DNA of 60,000 nt, taken from NCBI GenBank assembly GCA_914767715.1, contig OU612075.1, positions 9,550,001 to 9,610,000 of the forward strand. Direction: 5' to 3'. Of the stretch, positions 29,531 through 41,000 are shown piece by piece. The notes below the pieces were generated by a model that worked only from the letters and a program-made list of their open reading frames with translations, was not told where the DNA came from and made no database searches. Both the position numbers and the translations under genes were made by a program. Origin of the DNA: Membranipora membranacea. Taxonomy: Eukaryota > Bryozoa > Gymnolaemata > Cheilostomatida > Membraniporidae. How positions within the stretch are numbered: position 1 is the first letter of the stretch; every line of letters starts with the position of its first letter.

Positions 29531-29596
29531 CCCTCCCACCTCCCTATCACTAACTTATGTCGTCCATTGTGGAAATGCTAACAATTTCCTGGTGAT

Positions 29597-29768
29597 GGTG
29601 TTCATTTGTTCGTCAATTCTGCACCAGATTTAACAACTAATACTATGGCAAGTACCCTGTCTGCCAAACAACATTTACAGTGGCGTTGATCGTCACTTTC
29701 GGTTACAAATGCGTGAAGCGCACCATACTTTTTTCCCCTATAATATGTTACATTATAAGAAAGAAAAA
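29597..29768 (+). repeat. Ngaro right repeat B2
   Basis: Second copy of B1 with a single obvious difference (CACCATACTT against CACCATGCTT). It marks the right end of the retrotransposon. Confidence 0.9.
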
Positions 29769-30175
29769 AATATGCATCAATTTTTAGCCATATTTTGGAA
29801 AACTCATATTGATGTATTCACCAGCTGGCAGTAACCTGTGTTATGATATATAGGGGGATGCATCCCCTAGACAGAGTAGGAAGGGGCACACCACCCCATT
29901 GCACGCCCCCCCCCCCCTAAGTTCTAACACTGATCCATAGTCTCTGGTTTTGGATAAGACTCGATCTACTGAGATCATATTACATAATATCATCTTTCTC
30001 ATCCCAAGGTAAAAGCATAGACTCCTAGGGTTGACAGTTATTGTGAAATATTTTAACTCCTTGGATGTGGAGGGAAAGGTATACCACTACACTACTATAG
30101 AGGGAAGGCTAGTATAGTAGTGAGTCCGTTTGATTTCTATGGAATAAAACATTATTTTTCTTTCTTTCTTTGCAG

Positions 30176-31028
30176 ATGAGGGGCTCAAAGACAATCGTTA
30201 TAATATCATGTATCTGTATCACGTCGATCTTCATTTTTGCATATTTATCAGTTCCTGGCATACGATGGCCTAAATCTGCGCCACTGCCAGTTTCAAAGCT
30301 GACCCGAACTCACACTGTTATTAAGACTGAGACCACTACTGGAATGAGCAAGATGTTGAAGAAATCCACTGAGACTATACAACAAAGAGAGAAGCGAAGC
30401 ATTATTCTATTATACAATTGGAATAACTATGTTGCCGATCCAAAAATTATGCCGCCAAAACAAATAACCTGCCTAGGAAAGTACTTTTGCAGCATGAAAT
30501 TTACTAGCCTTAAGTCGCCTGATAATGACAGTGACTTAGCCGATTTCCATGAACTCGGACTTCTGCAAACTCCCCCTCTAAAACGTAATGGACAGCTATG
30601 GGTTTTTCGTACAGGGGAACCTCAAAACAGCCTGAGCATAGACCATATGGAAAACTGGAATGGCTACTTCAACTACTCAATTGACCATATGGTAGATGCC
30701 ACATTTCGTACTTACGTTAGAGAGATATCGGCGGATTGATAAAATGACATTCAGAAATTTTTCGGGAGAAAGATTTGGCAGATCAGGCCCCGCTTATTTG
30801 GAGCCTACAATTCTCTGGTTTGTTTCCAATTGCGCGACAGAGGGGCCCTTCAAAGTGGGAAGCGCAAGAGTAGAATATGTCTTTGAACTCAGCAAGTTCA
30901 TAAATATCTCAGTACACTCGAAACAAGTTTTTGCAGAAAGAATCGATTATTAAACATCTAATAAATAATGATACTGGCAAGCTTGAGCCTCAGTTATCTG
31001 ACTTTAGTTTTTACCTCTCCTTTGAAAA
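30176..31028 (+). pseudogene. FUT-B: GT10 fucosyltransferase pseudogene
   Basis: It starts normally, with ATG directly after acceptor CTTTGCAG and a good membrane anchor, and reads through WVFRTGEPQNSLSID. A one-base insertion near 30723 (GAGAGATATCGG against GAGAGTATCGG in the intact genes) shifts the frame, a 4-base deletion near 30925 and a 1-base deletion near 30953 follow, and homology stops abruptly within SFEN at 31028, where the duplicated block 31031 onward is joined. No terminal exon follows. The 5' half resembles FUT-A/FUT-C, while about 57 residues after the first lesion equal FUT-D, so it is a mosaic. Its 5' intron holds the Ngaro insertion. Confidence 0.9.
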
Positions 31029-31268
31029 TAAATAAAGCGCAAACTGCTCTAAATACAAGTGATTGTTGGCTGTTGCGGTGTTAGGCAGCCGTTTTTTGAA
31101 AGCTAATCTTTTTAAAAGTGCCTACATACATCATCTCTTCACAAAATTCCACACGCCCATCCTAACGCAAAAGGCAATTTTGTTTTCATATGAACAGGAT
31201 AATTGGAGACGGTTAAGTTACTGATAATACGCGTACTTAGCGAAGTAAATGGTATAGTACATCATTAA

Positions 31269-31643
31269 ATGTGGCCATCTAACCAAAAAGTCATCACTTT
31301 GGAGGTCATGATCATATTACTGCTATCAGTCACTATCGCAGAAATGTGTTTTGCAATGCCATGCGATGAAATTATTTCACGTTTACGATACATAGAACAA
31401 GTATGTTCCCTCTGTGGTGGCGGAGGGATAACGCAAATGTTTGGTACCGAGGCGCCACGCCATATACCAAACATTTGTAATATCCCTCTGCCACTACAAA
31501 CTTGTTCTAGTGTACACAGCTACTGGTGTAACCAGCACAATAATACTTTGGCCACTTCATACTTATTCTCTGCAGCGCTAGTAAATGGCAACACCAAATA
31601 CAATAATTCTTTTTTTTTTAAATCTATTTTAATGACCAATTAA
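31269..31643 (+). CDS. Hypothetical small Cys-rich, possibly secreted protein (copy 2)
   Basis: Duplicate of the ORF at 14088. It has a more hydrophobic possible signal segment (MIILLLSVTIAEMCFA) and the same six core cysteines plus one within the signal segment. It diverges from copy 1 only after a T-tract. No family recognised, and coding status is uncertain for the same reasons as copy 1. Confidence 0.35.
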   Translation: MWPSNQKVITLEVMIILLLSVTIAEMCFAMPCDEIISRLRYIEQVCSLCGGGGITQMFGTEAPRHIPNICNIPLPLQTCSSVHSYWCNQHNNTLATSYLFSAALVNGNTKYNNSFFFKSILMTN

Positions 31644-32164
31644 TAAGTAAACTGTGCATCCTTTTTTGTCACAGCATGAAAAACATTCAAAAAAATGGTT
31701 CTAGAACGACATTAATATAATATGCATATATATAATTATAAGTTTCTTTTAAGGGCTTTCTTTGGGCTAAGGAACACTTTTTGAATTGGTGTATTTGAAT
31801 TCAAATTAGCGATCGATTTGAATATGTATGTGTTGATGGATGGATGAATTATTGTCACAAATGAACTGGGAGGGTGTTCATTGCTCCCTGACTGTAAAAG
31901 TGAAAGAATATTACAAAATATTACAAAATTTACAAATGTAAGAGGCATAGCAAAAAAAAACTTAGTTGCATTAATATAAAATGACACTTCACACAGAATC
32001 AAATTGTGCAAAAAAACTGACTGACTCTTGCGCAGCTCTATGTGCTTTTCCTAGAGTAATGCTCTTCAGTCTTAAATGAAAATTTGGTCTCAGGCAGCGG
32101 CAAATCAACAACACAGATGTATGTGACTTAAAACCAATCTACCTTACCAAGATCACCCACATCG

Positions 32165-32367
32165 CTACGTCAAACTTTTGTCACCAGTATCAGATTCTTT
32201 CCCGCTGCTAACACAGTCAAGGTTATAATAAGGGCAGTGCTGTTTAGGCTCAGACAGATCTTTACACTGATTCTTGTTGAAGTGATCTCCCATATTAGAG
32301 AATATACTAGATGGTTTCTCCCACGCCCACCTACAGTACCGGCAAAATGGGTCCGTTGGTGGTTTAT
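32165..32367 (-). CDS. FUT-C C-terminal exon
   Basis: Acceptor ATATCTAG; stop TAG at 32165-32167. It encodes KPPTDPFCRYC and the same Cys-rich tail as FUT-A, 203 bp in both genes. Confidence 0.85.
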
Positions 32368-34519
32368 CTAGATATAAAAAAGACTAGACTTAACATTTTA
32401 AATAATTTCCGTATGGCCTAATGATCTCTTAACAATACGATTGTTTTTGAAACATCTAGACCCTTGGTTGAGTCTGTGCTCTTGGGGTGGGTTGGCTCAA
32501 CTGCAACTAGTAATGTCTCTTCATCTCTTCATGTTGTGATTCATGGAAACAAAATTATAGAATTTTTTGGAATAATTTCAAATCGCTAATATGGAGTCAA
32601 GAAGTCGTAGGCCCTCTTATGATTTTCACAATCGCTCAAATACTCCAATTTATCATGTATCAAGGACATGATATGATTTCAAACTTTATAACAATACAGC
32701 TCTTTACTAGATCCAGGCCCCTAGCCGAGTCTAGAGATTGAACTAGTGCCTTTTCTAGCATGGGGATGACTGTACCCCAACTATAAAACTGAAGACTGTT
32801 TTTAAGGAAATGAATGCCATTGATCACCTAATCTAAATCATGCTGCGACCTTGAAAATTGCAAAATCTAGTAAATCTCTAATCACATTGGTTTGTAATAA
32901 ATCTCCGAAAACTCCAAAATTCTCAAACATTTTTATAATTTGGCTAATGAGGCAATAGACTGGGAGACTGGGGGAGCTTTTGTGATTAATTGCTCCAGCC
33001 TTCAGCACCCTCGGGAGCATATATCTCCATATTTAGAGTGATATTGAGGATTCATGAGCATCTGTAACAACCAATGACAAATATAGCCGGAGGTGGCACT
33101 GATGGTCAATCAAAAATGATCAATAACAATTACGCGAAATCTCCACTAGTGTGCATGTTGTGATGTAAGCAAGGAAGTGGAATGACTTTTAAATACCCTC
33201 ATGATCATGGTTTAGAGGTCAAATGTGAGAAACGCTTTGAACTTCTAGCCACAACCATAGAAAGCAAGAGAAAAAATGATTATATAATTGAAAGATCCAA
33301 GGCACATTGACTTACCACTTTTAAAATGGAATGTGTACTCGTTACGCCATTGTTGGTAGTAATTGAAAGCTTTCGCATTGTTAGTAACAAACTTCAGGTG
33401 CTCTGCTAGATGTTTCGGTGAGGTAAAGTTCCGGACATCTATATAGCTGTTTGGTAGGGCTATGGATTTGTATTCTTCGGAGGAAAGTCCACCCATTACT
33501 ATAGGTATGATAAGGTTCTTTCCTGTCAGTATTTTCCAGAGTTTTTCTGTGATGTAATTCTTGCACAGAAAATTTTCAAAGGAGAGGTAAAAACTAAAGT
33601 CAGAGAATTGAGGCTCGAGAACTTCATCCTTTATCAGATGTTTCAAGAATTGATTCCGTCTGCATTGGCTGTTACTTTTTGAATGTACGGATATATTCAT
33701 GAATTTACTCAGTTCAAAAGCATATTCAGCTCTTGCGCTTCCTACTTTGAAGGCTCCTGACGTTTGACAATTTGAAACAAACCAGAGGGCTGTAGGCTCT
33801 AGGGAATTTGGACTTGGTCTGCCAAATTTTTCGGCAGAAAAATTCCTGAACGTTATTTTATCAATCCGCCGATACTCTCTAACGTAAGTACGAAATGTGG
33901 CATCTGCCATATAGTCAATTGAGTAGTTGAAGTAGCCATTCCAGTTTTCCATACGGTCTATGCTCAGGCTGTTTTGAGGTTCCCCTGTACGAAAAACCCA
34001 TAGCTGTCCATTACGTTTTAGAGGGGGAGTTTGCAGAAGTCCGAGTTCATGGAAAACGGCTAAGTCACTGTCATTATCAGGCGACGTAAGGCTAGTAAAA
34101 TTCATGCTGCAAAAGTACTTTCCAAGGCAGGTTATTTCTTTTGGCGGCATAACTTTTGGATCGGCAACATAGTTATTCCAATTGTATAACAGAATAATGC
34201 TTCGCTTCTCTCTTTGTCGAGTTGTTTCAGTGGATTCTTTCCTCAAGGTCTTGGTCACTCCACTTGAGGTATCTGTCTTATTTATATTTGGAGCTTGTTC
34301 TTGATGTATGGTAATATTAGGTTTGTATGATGTATCTGCGTGCTGTCGGCTTATTTCCGTGGTGGACTCTGTCTTATTAACTGTGTGAGTTCGTGTCAGC
34401 GCTGAAACTGGCAGTGGCGCAGAGTTAGGCCATCGTATGCCAGGTACTGTTAAGTGTGTAAAAATGAAGATGGACGTCATACCGATACATGATAGAAAGA
34501 TCGCTCTTAACCCCCTCAT
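32165..34519 (-). CDS. FUT-C: GT10 alpha-1,3-fucosyltransferase-like, two coding exons
   Basis: Exons 33316-34519 and 32165-32367 join in phase 1 for about 468 residues. Same plan as FUT-A: ATG right after TGCAG, transmembrane anchor, shorter stem with two repeat units, WVFRTGEPQNSLSID, SFYLSFENFLCKNYITEKLW, VMGGLSSEEY, then the CRYC C-terminal exon. One visible local change is NCQTSGAFKVG where the others read NCATDGPFKVG or NCATEGPFKVG. Intact reading frame, so it is probably functional; Golgi glycan fucosylation is inferred from the family. The intron is short (0.95 kb) because it lacks the MITEs of FUT-A. Confidence 0.85.
33316..34519 (-). CDS. FUT-C main exon
   Basis: 1204 bp from ATG (34517-34519) to AAAAGTG|GTAAGTC. 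N-terminus MRGLRAIFLSCIGMTSIFIF, a clear membrane anchor. The stem repeat is present about twice. Confidence 0.88.
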
Positions 34520-35404
34520 CTGCAATGATAGAAAAAATCAGTTAGCTTTCCCATCACTATCACTAAACGAAACAACAGCAGACCAATAAGTAATATGCCA
34601 AAAGTTTGTAAGGTTAGGCGGAGCCAGTAAGGTACATTAATATCCTACTACTGACAGCCAGTGCAAGACAGTCAGTCAGTCATAGTCATAGAAATGATAT
34701 ATTATAGGATATTAAGGCTACATAGACTTAGGATATTTAGTCTATGGTCATAGTTGACTATTAATTTCCATACCCATGCACGATGACATATAGGCTACAA
34801 TCAACTGCATCTAACATAATATTATTATGCATGCACCTTGCATAGCCGCTATTGCGCAACAATAAATCACAATACCACTATTTAGTATCTTTGGCAAAAG
34901 TCGCTGAATTGTCAACTTCATCAAATTGTCCACCAATCTTGTAAACACTGTAACACTCTATAATTTTCACTGCAGTTGATGATGACAGTTACTTACTTAG
35001 ATTTTGTCTTCCCACAACACAGTTCTGTTGATAATTAATTCATAATGTAGTATAAGATATGTGTGTTGTTTATGTTTTATATCTGGATTTATGAGAATGG
35101 CATTATTGATTATTTCTATCGTATTGTACTTTGTACTTTGTTTTTTTCTAATCTGCTTTTTGCTGTTTATATAAATGTACTTGTATTGTCAATCTACAAT
35201 CACCTTTAGGAATGTTTTTCATACATTTAGATTTTTTTCCGGTCTCCAATAATTGCTATCGATCTTCAATGATTTTCTCTGGTTGACCACAAAAGCAAGA
35301 TCTGTTATCTGTTGATCTGATCTATAAAGTATGGCAGTTATAACAGCCAGTATATAGTATCTTTTGCAATGACACTGAATTTTCAACTCCACTATATTGT
35401 CCAC

Positions 35405-35438
35405 CAATCCAAACACTATAATATATATAATATAAATA

Positions 35439-35472
<34 letters not shown>

Positions 35473-35478
35473 AAAATG
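35405..35478. repeat. AT dinucleotide microsatellite
   Basis: A run of TA/AT repeats in the FUT-C 5' intron, longer than at the matching position of FUT-A (20.26 kb). Confidence 0.9.
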
Positions 35479-36049
35479 ACATTTTATTATTTCCATTGCA
35501 GTTGATGATGACTAACAGTAATGCATATAAATTGGCAATGTTAGACCTAAGAAGTGTACAAATTATATCAATAATCAAGCTATAGAGACATAATTTTCTG
35601 GACACGACAGGGTTAATTTTAAAGCTGCCTCATATTCCACACCCTCTATAATGTGCAACCAATGTTCTAGTTCATTGGTACAACATCTCCCAATTCACCT
35701 AGCCAAAATTAAGCGCTAGCTAATGTTAAAACACCTACAAACTAGCTAAATTAGACTCTAGCTCACATTTACTCCTCCATAGCCCCAATGCCCAACCTAT
35801 GGTACGTGAGCCCCAATGGCTCGTTTTATAGTAGTGGTGGCTCAGTTCCTTGTTTTCAAAATTTTGCACATTATGTCGATATGCTTACTTCCCTCAAATT
35901 TTCTAAAAAACACGGCAAATGTAATGTCATAACGAATCAACCAGTACCTTGCGAAGTTTAAACATGCAATGCATTTGTGGACTTATTGAGAATTTGGTTT
36001 AGATTATGCCTCGAAATAGCTCAACAATACCAACAATGTACCGACTTAC

Positions 36050-36090
36050 CCTGTAAGGCATCATACGGGAGTCAACTCTTTTTATAATCA
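36050..36090 (-). promoter_or_regulatory. FUT-C core promoter and leader exon end
   Basis: On the minus strand: TTATAAAAAGAG (TATA core 36079-36086), then a spacer and CCTTACAGG|GTAAGTCGG. Matches the FUT-A and FUT-B signals in order and spacing; the spacer has diverged while the TATA and donor are kept. Confidence 0.5.
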
Positions 36091-36789
36091 GCGCTGACAG
36101 TGGGCTTAGCCTTCCCATAACGATAGGTCCACCAATGTGATGAATTCTGTTTCCACTAAAGATTTCGGAGAGACTGTAGGTATTTAAATACAATATATCC
36201 ACTGAACCAGATTGCGACCAGTACAAAGTACTCTCATAACAAGTGATCGTTCGCTGTTGCTTGATTTAGCCAGCTGCCATGTTTTTCAGCCAGACGATGT
36301 AGTACTTGACTTGCACTTCTGCCTTGCCTCAGACAAGTCCCATGAGTTTTTTACTAGGCAGCAAGTACCATGAGTTTTATACTAGGCGACAGGTACCATG
36401 AGTTTTATACTAGGCAACTTTCACTGTCTTCAGCTATGCTGGTGTGCCAGTCTCATGAATAAGAATCTCAAAACTAGTCATCATTTTTACTGCAACATTT
36501 TAATTATAGAGGACTGGCCAGTGCGCTTTGATTTTAAGTATCAGGTTTGACTTTAAGGTTACTCATTATGTTGTCACTTTGTTATAAGATAACAGTCAAT
36601 CACTGTAAACAAATGTTAGAGGATCGGTTTTAAGTTTGCCTGGATTTCCATATTCCCCATCCCTAAGTTTACAATAACATGATGGTAATTTTTGGCTGTG
36701 GTGCAATAAAACATCAGGTGTCAGGAACATAGCAAACCAGTCAATCTTGATTGAGTGCCGCTTTTTACCCTCACATGGCAATCAAGCTA

Positions 36790-37500
36790 CACATATTAGG
36801 GGTAAATGTTTTTTCCCCATTTAGCTACCATAACAAGGCAAAGCTGTATAAGTCACCATTGCTTCTTTGTTGGATTGATTAATAGCTAATACAATGTGTC
36901 ACAGTGACAGGTTATGCCCATCCCATCTTACAATGAGTAAAAACATGCATAAACAATAGACAGTACAAGCTGAAAGTAGAAAAATCATTTTATTTCTTTT
37001 AACTATGGTAGCATATTTGCACACACACCATTATTACAGAGATTTCTAATTACATTAACCATAAACTTATAGTTTATGACATTAACTTACTTATCATGGT
37101 CATCTATAAAAATTCCTAAAAATCTAACAAAATTCTCTTTTGACCATTTTTGCGCTTCTAAAACAGCTGTTGTTACGGCAACGATTCCAAGTAAAACAAT
37201 TTGAAAGGAAAAATTTTGTGATTTGCATATTCGACCCAACTGAAACCTTTTACATCTACATCATTAACATCAGAGAACCATAAAATCACTTGCAGCTATG
37301 TGCCTTGCAGAGGGGACGTTCAGCACCACAAAAACTGTCAAATCTGGAAAAGCCTTTTGCATTTATGGAGCATCCAAGTGACAAAACAAATATTTTGCAA
37401 AATATGATTTCCAAATTTTTTTGACTTACAGTTTATGCACGTACTAGTGTCGTATGGCTTTATCTCAATTTTCATGCGCTGTTCATAAGCAAACATTTTT
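36790..37500. other. Intergenic, no gene seen
   Basis: AT-rich sequence between the duplicate block and the FUT-D 3' end. I see no ORF, splice-site pair or transposon termini. Confidence 0.5.
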
Positions 37501-37850
37501 ATCCGAATTTATGAGCAAGTATTGATGGCTCATCTTCCTCCAAATGAACTATCATTATTTTCCGTCAGATGAGGGCAGTAACAATGTCAATTCTCATTTG
37601 AGTTCATGCGTATGAACCAGCAATATCTCATTTTCCATCCAAATTTATGAGCAAGTATTGATGGCTCATCTTCCTCCAAATGAACTATCATTATTTTCCG
37701 TCAGATGAGGGCAGTAACAATGTCAATTCTCATTTGCGTTCATGGGTATGAACCAGCGATATCTCATTTTCCATCCAAATTTATGAGCAAGTATTGATGG
37801 CTCATCTTCCTCCGAATGAATCATCATTATTCGACGTCAGATGATGGTCA
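37501..37850. repeat. 136-bp tandem repeat overlapping the FUT-D 3' end
   Basis: Units start at 37501, 37637 and 37773 (ATCC.AATTTATGAGCAAGT). The third, partial unit runs into the coding end of the distal FUT-D terminal exon, which uses its sequence for the last codons and stop. Confidence 0.9.
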
Positions 37851-38034
37851 CCAGCCTCTTTTGTTCTCTCACTGCTAGCGCAGTCAAGGTTATAATAAGG
37901 GCAGTGCTGTTTAGGCTCTGACAGGTCTATACACTGATTCTTGTTGAAGTGATCTACCATATTAGAGAAAACACTGGACGGTTTCTCCCACGCCCACATG
38001 CAGTACCGGCAGAGTGCATCCATTCGTGGTTCAT
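37802..38034 (-). CDS. FUT-D distal C-terminal exon (intact)
   Basis: Acceptor CTATCTAG; phase matches the main exon. It encodes EPRMDALCRYCMWAWEKPSS, the Cys tail, then a unique end SNNDDSFGGR whose codons lie in the 136-bp repeat; stop TGA at 37802-37804. Confidence 0.75.
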
Positions 38035-41000
38035 CTAGATAGGAAAAAAAATAGAACCATAATTCAACTGGTTTTACAAGTTCCAGATCTTCGGTCAAAT
38101 CTGCAGATGGAACGAATGATTTTGGAATGGGATGGCTACTACCGCTGCTACCAAGGCAAAGTCTTGCTAACAAGTGTATATGCTTAAAGGTGGGACCGAA
38201 CCCCTCTACTATAAAATTCAGGCTCAGTATTAGCTCTATGAACTATGAGTAAAACTTTCTCATTATCTATATCATTATGTGCAAGCCCCTCATACAGTGT
38301 TCTGAGTGAGTGGGAACTGGTGAGCACTGAGTTGCCACAAAGAAATACCTTTAGAACACAGTTCCCACTGGATTTTGTTCAAAAAATAGTGAAGTTTTCT
38401 CTTTTGACCTGACCAGATATCAATCATACTATTACAGATCCATATTTCTGCATAATTTGATTGAGAAATTGCAAAGAAATTGATTTTCAACCCAGTTCCC
38501 ACAAAGAAAAAAAGTCCACTTAGACCACTGCCCTCATAGCTAGAAAGAAAACCTGTCTCATGAGCTCAAATGCCAGTATATGACGTAAGCACAAGGAATA
38601 TGAGCATATGACCTTACTGGAATAACCTCAGAGTACTGTCAATATACATATCTATGCTCTTCCTTATGTTGTGAATTTGGTGAAAATTGATGTAGAGTAA
38701 CTTGTGAAATCTATTACCGTCCTCTATCACTATTTTGGCGTTAGAAGATTGAACACAACATAGCACTAGTATTAAAGTCTCGAAAAACTGTTCAAATCCT
38801 TATCCCCCTTTTTTACGTCATATTTTAAAAATTTCTGATTTAAGGTATAACGCCTAAAAAAAGTTAGTTGATTTTGGCACATATCTATCTAGGTAGGAGT
38901 ATATTTCTATGTGGATCGAGGATGTAATGCCTCATGACGTCGCGCCATGACAGGCCGAAAATCAGGTATTTTGCTGGAAAGGGAACTTTCAGACGGCTGT
39001 AGCATAGAGCTGGAAAAAGTTGCCGTTAAAATTTTTTCATATGGGTTCACTAAGAAGGTGAGGTTTAATTATTCGTCATCATATTTCTTTTATTTTGGTC
39101 TTGAGTGTTATTTTTGTGCAATAAAACAACACTTAATTCGGTACTATACATGAGGTTTCCTTTTGGTGTCCCCACAGTTCAATTGTTGTCTGAGTGCATT
39201 AAAAACACTAGACACCAGTTGCAGAGACTTCCAAATGTATGTTTATGAAGAAAATATTTCACTGAAAAAGACTTTGGGAGGGGACAACACCTCGAAAAGA
39301 AAAGTATGTTACGCTCCTCAGATCATCTGTGCATTTCGTAATTTATCTAAAACAATATAGGCACCTGACATTGTAAATGGTATCTTTTGCATGTATTGAC
39401 TCCTCATGACAAGGGCAAAGCAATTTATAATTGATTAGCTAGCACTGACACTCTTACAGGCTCTCATTTCTATAAGTAGGGGAGGTCTGACTGTTTTCTC
39501 GATGACAAAACATGCAATGATATAGCGGATTCTTTCTGAAAATATAGGAGGCCTGAGCCTAGATTGGACATCAATTATCTTAGTAAAACAACTGACAACA
39601 GCGGCAAGATGTTTCACTTCGACTTAGCTACCATAGCAACGACTGTATAAGCCATAGAGTTATTATATACTCTAGAGTGGTCAATGTGTACAAAAATAGC
39701 ATCAGTTTTTGTCCTGCTTAATTATTGCGAATTCCATGACACGACGCAATCTGGTTGTGCATGGCCAGTGCCTGTATCATATAATTTATCATTGAGAATT
39801 TAGGAATTGGGTATGAAAATTTAAGTTTTAGAGCGCTTATTGCCATTTTTTCGGAAAAATTTTCATGACACACTATGTGGAACACTTGTAGGTATTTTCA
39901 CTTGCAGCCATTGGAAAAATTTTCTATTTTTTCCCATCAAAATAAGCCAAAACCCCAACCGCAAACACATCATTGTGATGAAAAAAAATTACCGGGCTAG
40001 CTTGTTTTTTCTACTGCCACTTGCCAGCCGTATAAGCTGTGTCCTGTCTCTCTTGCTCATATGTTACACATTCAGTGGGTTTATTTTATTTTTGATTAAA
40101 TGAAGAACGAGTAGCCTGTGAACTAGTGATCGGAGGTGTAAAAGTTTGCAGCTTGCCTCGTTTTCAGTCACAGTTTACATAATGTCAAGATTCAGATTTG
40201 CTCGCCAGATAGCGTTACTTTATTGAGGGTATTATTATAGGTTTTTTGTTTCTTATGTCAAAGAAGATCAATTAAGGTTGGTGCTAAAATCAGATGTGGC
40301 GTTATACTGTCAGTCCTCATTGCTCATTAGATCACTTTTTGGCTGCCTCTCTTATATTGTTATAGCATCAATCTATTTCTGCCGGAGAATCACAGCTGTA
40401 TGAAATACTAACTCTGGTCATTTCAAAGGATTGAACACTTCTACTAGTACTACACTACTCCCCCTTCCCTCAAAACTATGCAAACAAATACACATGTATA
40501 CGTCAACTGCCAGCGCCTTTACTGGAGTATATACAAAATATTATGAATGATGCTGAAGTTGCCATCTCAACTAAATTATAATAATAATAATTATAATAAG
40601 GGCAGTGCTGCTTAGGCTCAGACAGATCTATACACTGACACTTGTTTAAGTGATCTCCCATGTTAGAGAAAACACTGGATGGTTTCTCTCATGCCCACAC
40701 GCAATACCGGCAGAGTGCGTCCATATGTGGTTCATCTAGATAGGAAAAACAATATTGTCTTAACCTTTAGAACCATAATTCAACTGGTTTTAGAAGATCC
40801 AGATCTTCGGTCAAATCTGCAGATGGAACGGATGATTTTGGAATGAGATTGCTACTACCGCTGCTACCAAGGCAAAGTCTTACTAACAAGTGTATATGCT
40901 TAAAGGTGGGACCGAACCCCTCTACTATAAAATTCAGGCTCAGTATTAGCTCTATGAACTATGAGTAAAACTTTCTCATTATCTATATCATTATAGGCAA

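Larger units (their letters stand above)
24315..29768 (+). mobile_element. Ngaro-type tyrosine-recombinase retrotransposon
   Basis: Split direct repeats in the order A1 (24315-24637), coding region, B1 (29039-29210), A2 (29207-29530), B2 (29597-29768), which is the diagnostic Ngaro/PAT layout of the DIRS superfamily. It encodes an SGNH hydrolase, a zinc-knuckle Gag, a reverse transcriptase with RNase H and a tyrosine recombinase, all without stops in their cores. Such elements integrate circular cDNA with the recombinase, leaving no target duplication. The A1/A2 and B1/B2 pairs are almost identical, so insertion is recent. It lies in the 5' intron of FUT-B, within an older hAT-like element. 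Confidence 0.92.
24237..29932. mobile_element. hAT-like element that hosts the Ngaro insertion
   Basis: Termini CAGTGTTAGAAGT (left) and its inverse at the right (AGTTCTAACACTG minus strand sense CAGTGTTAGAACT) are flanked by ATCAATAG (24229-24236) and ATCCATAG (29933-29940), an 8-bp duplication with one mismatch. Only about 240 bp belong to this element itself, the rest being the Ngaro retrotransposon inserted into it. A poly-C run is near the right end. Confidence 0.6.
31031..36780. repeat. Segmental duplicate of about 13.84-21.47 kb
   Basis: Starts at AATAAAGCGCAAACTGCTC, identical to 13841 onward, and follows it in order: Cys-rich ORF, FUT terminal exon, FUT main exon, leader/promoter and upstream region, to about GCTTTTTACCCTCACA. 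Differences are the two MITEs and a roughly 340-bp segment (about 17.01-17.35 kb) present only in the first copy, different 5' introns, and the 1.4-kb segment at 21.47-22.87 kb absent here. Confidence 0.88.

Noticed and set aside
36596-36781. 61-codon minus-strand frame
   Set aside because: In the matching region of the other duplicate block the frame is not maintained; no supporting signal.
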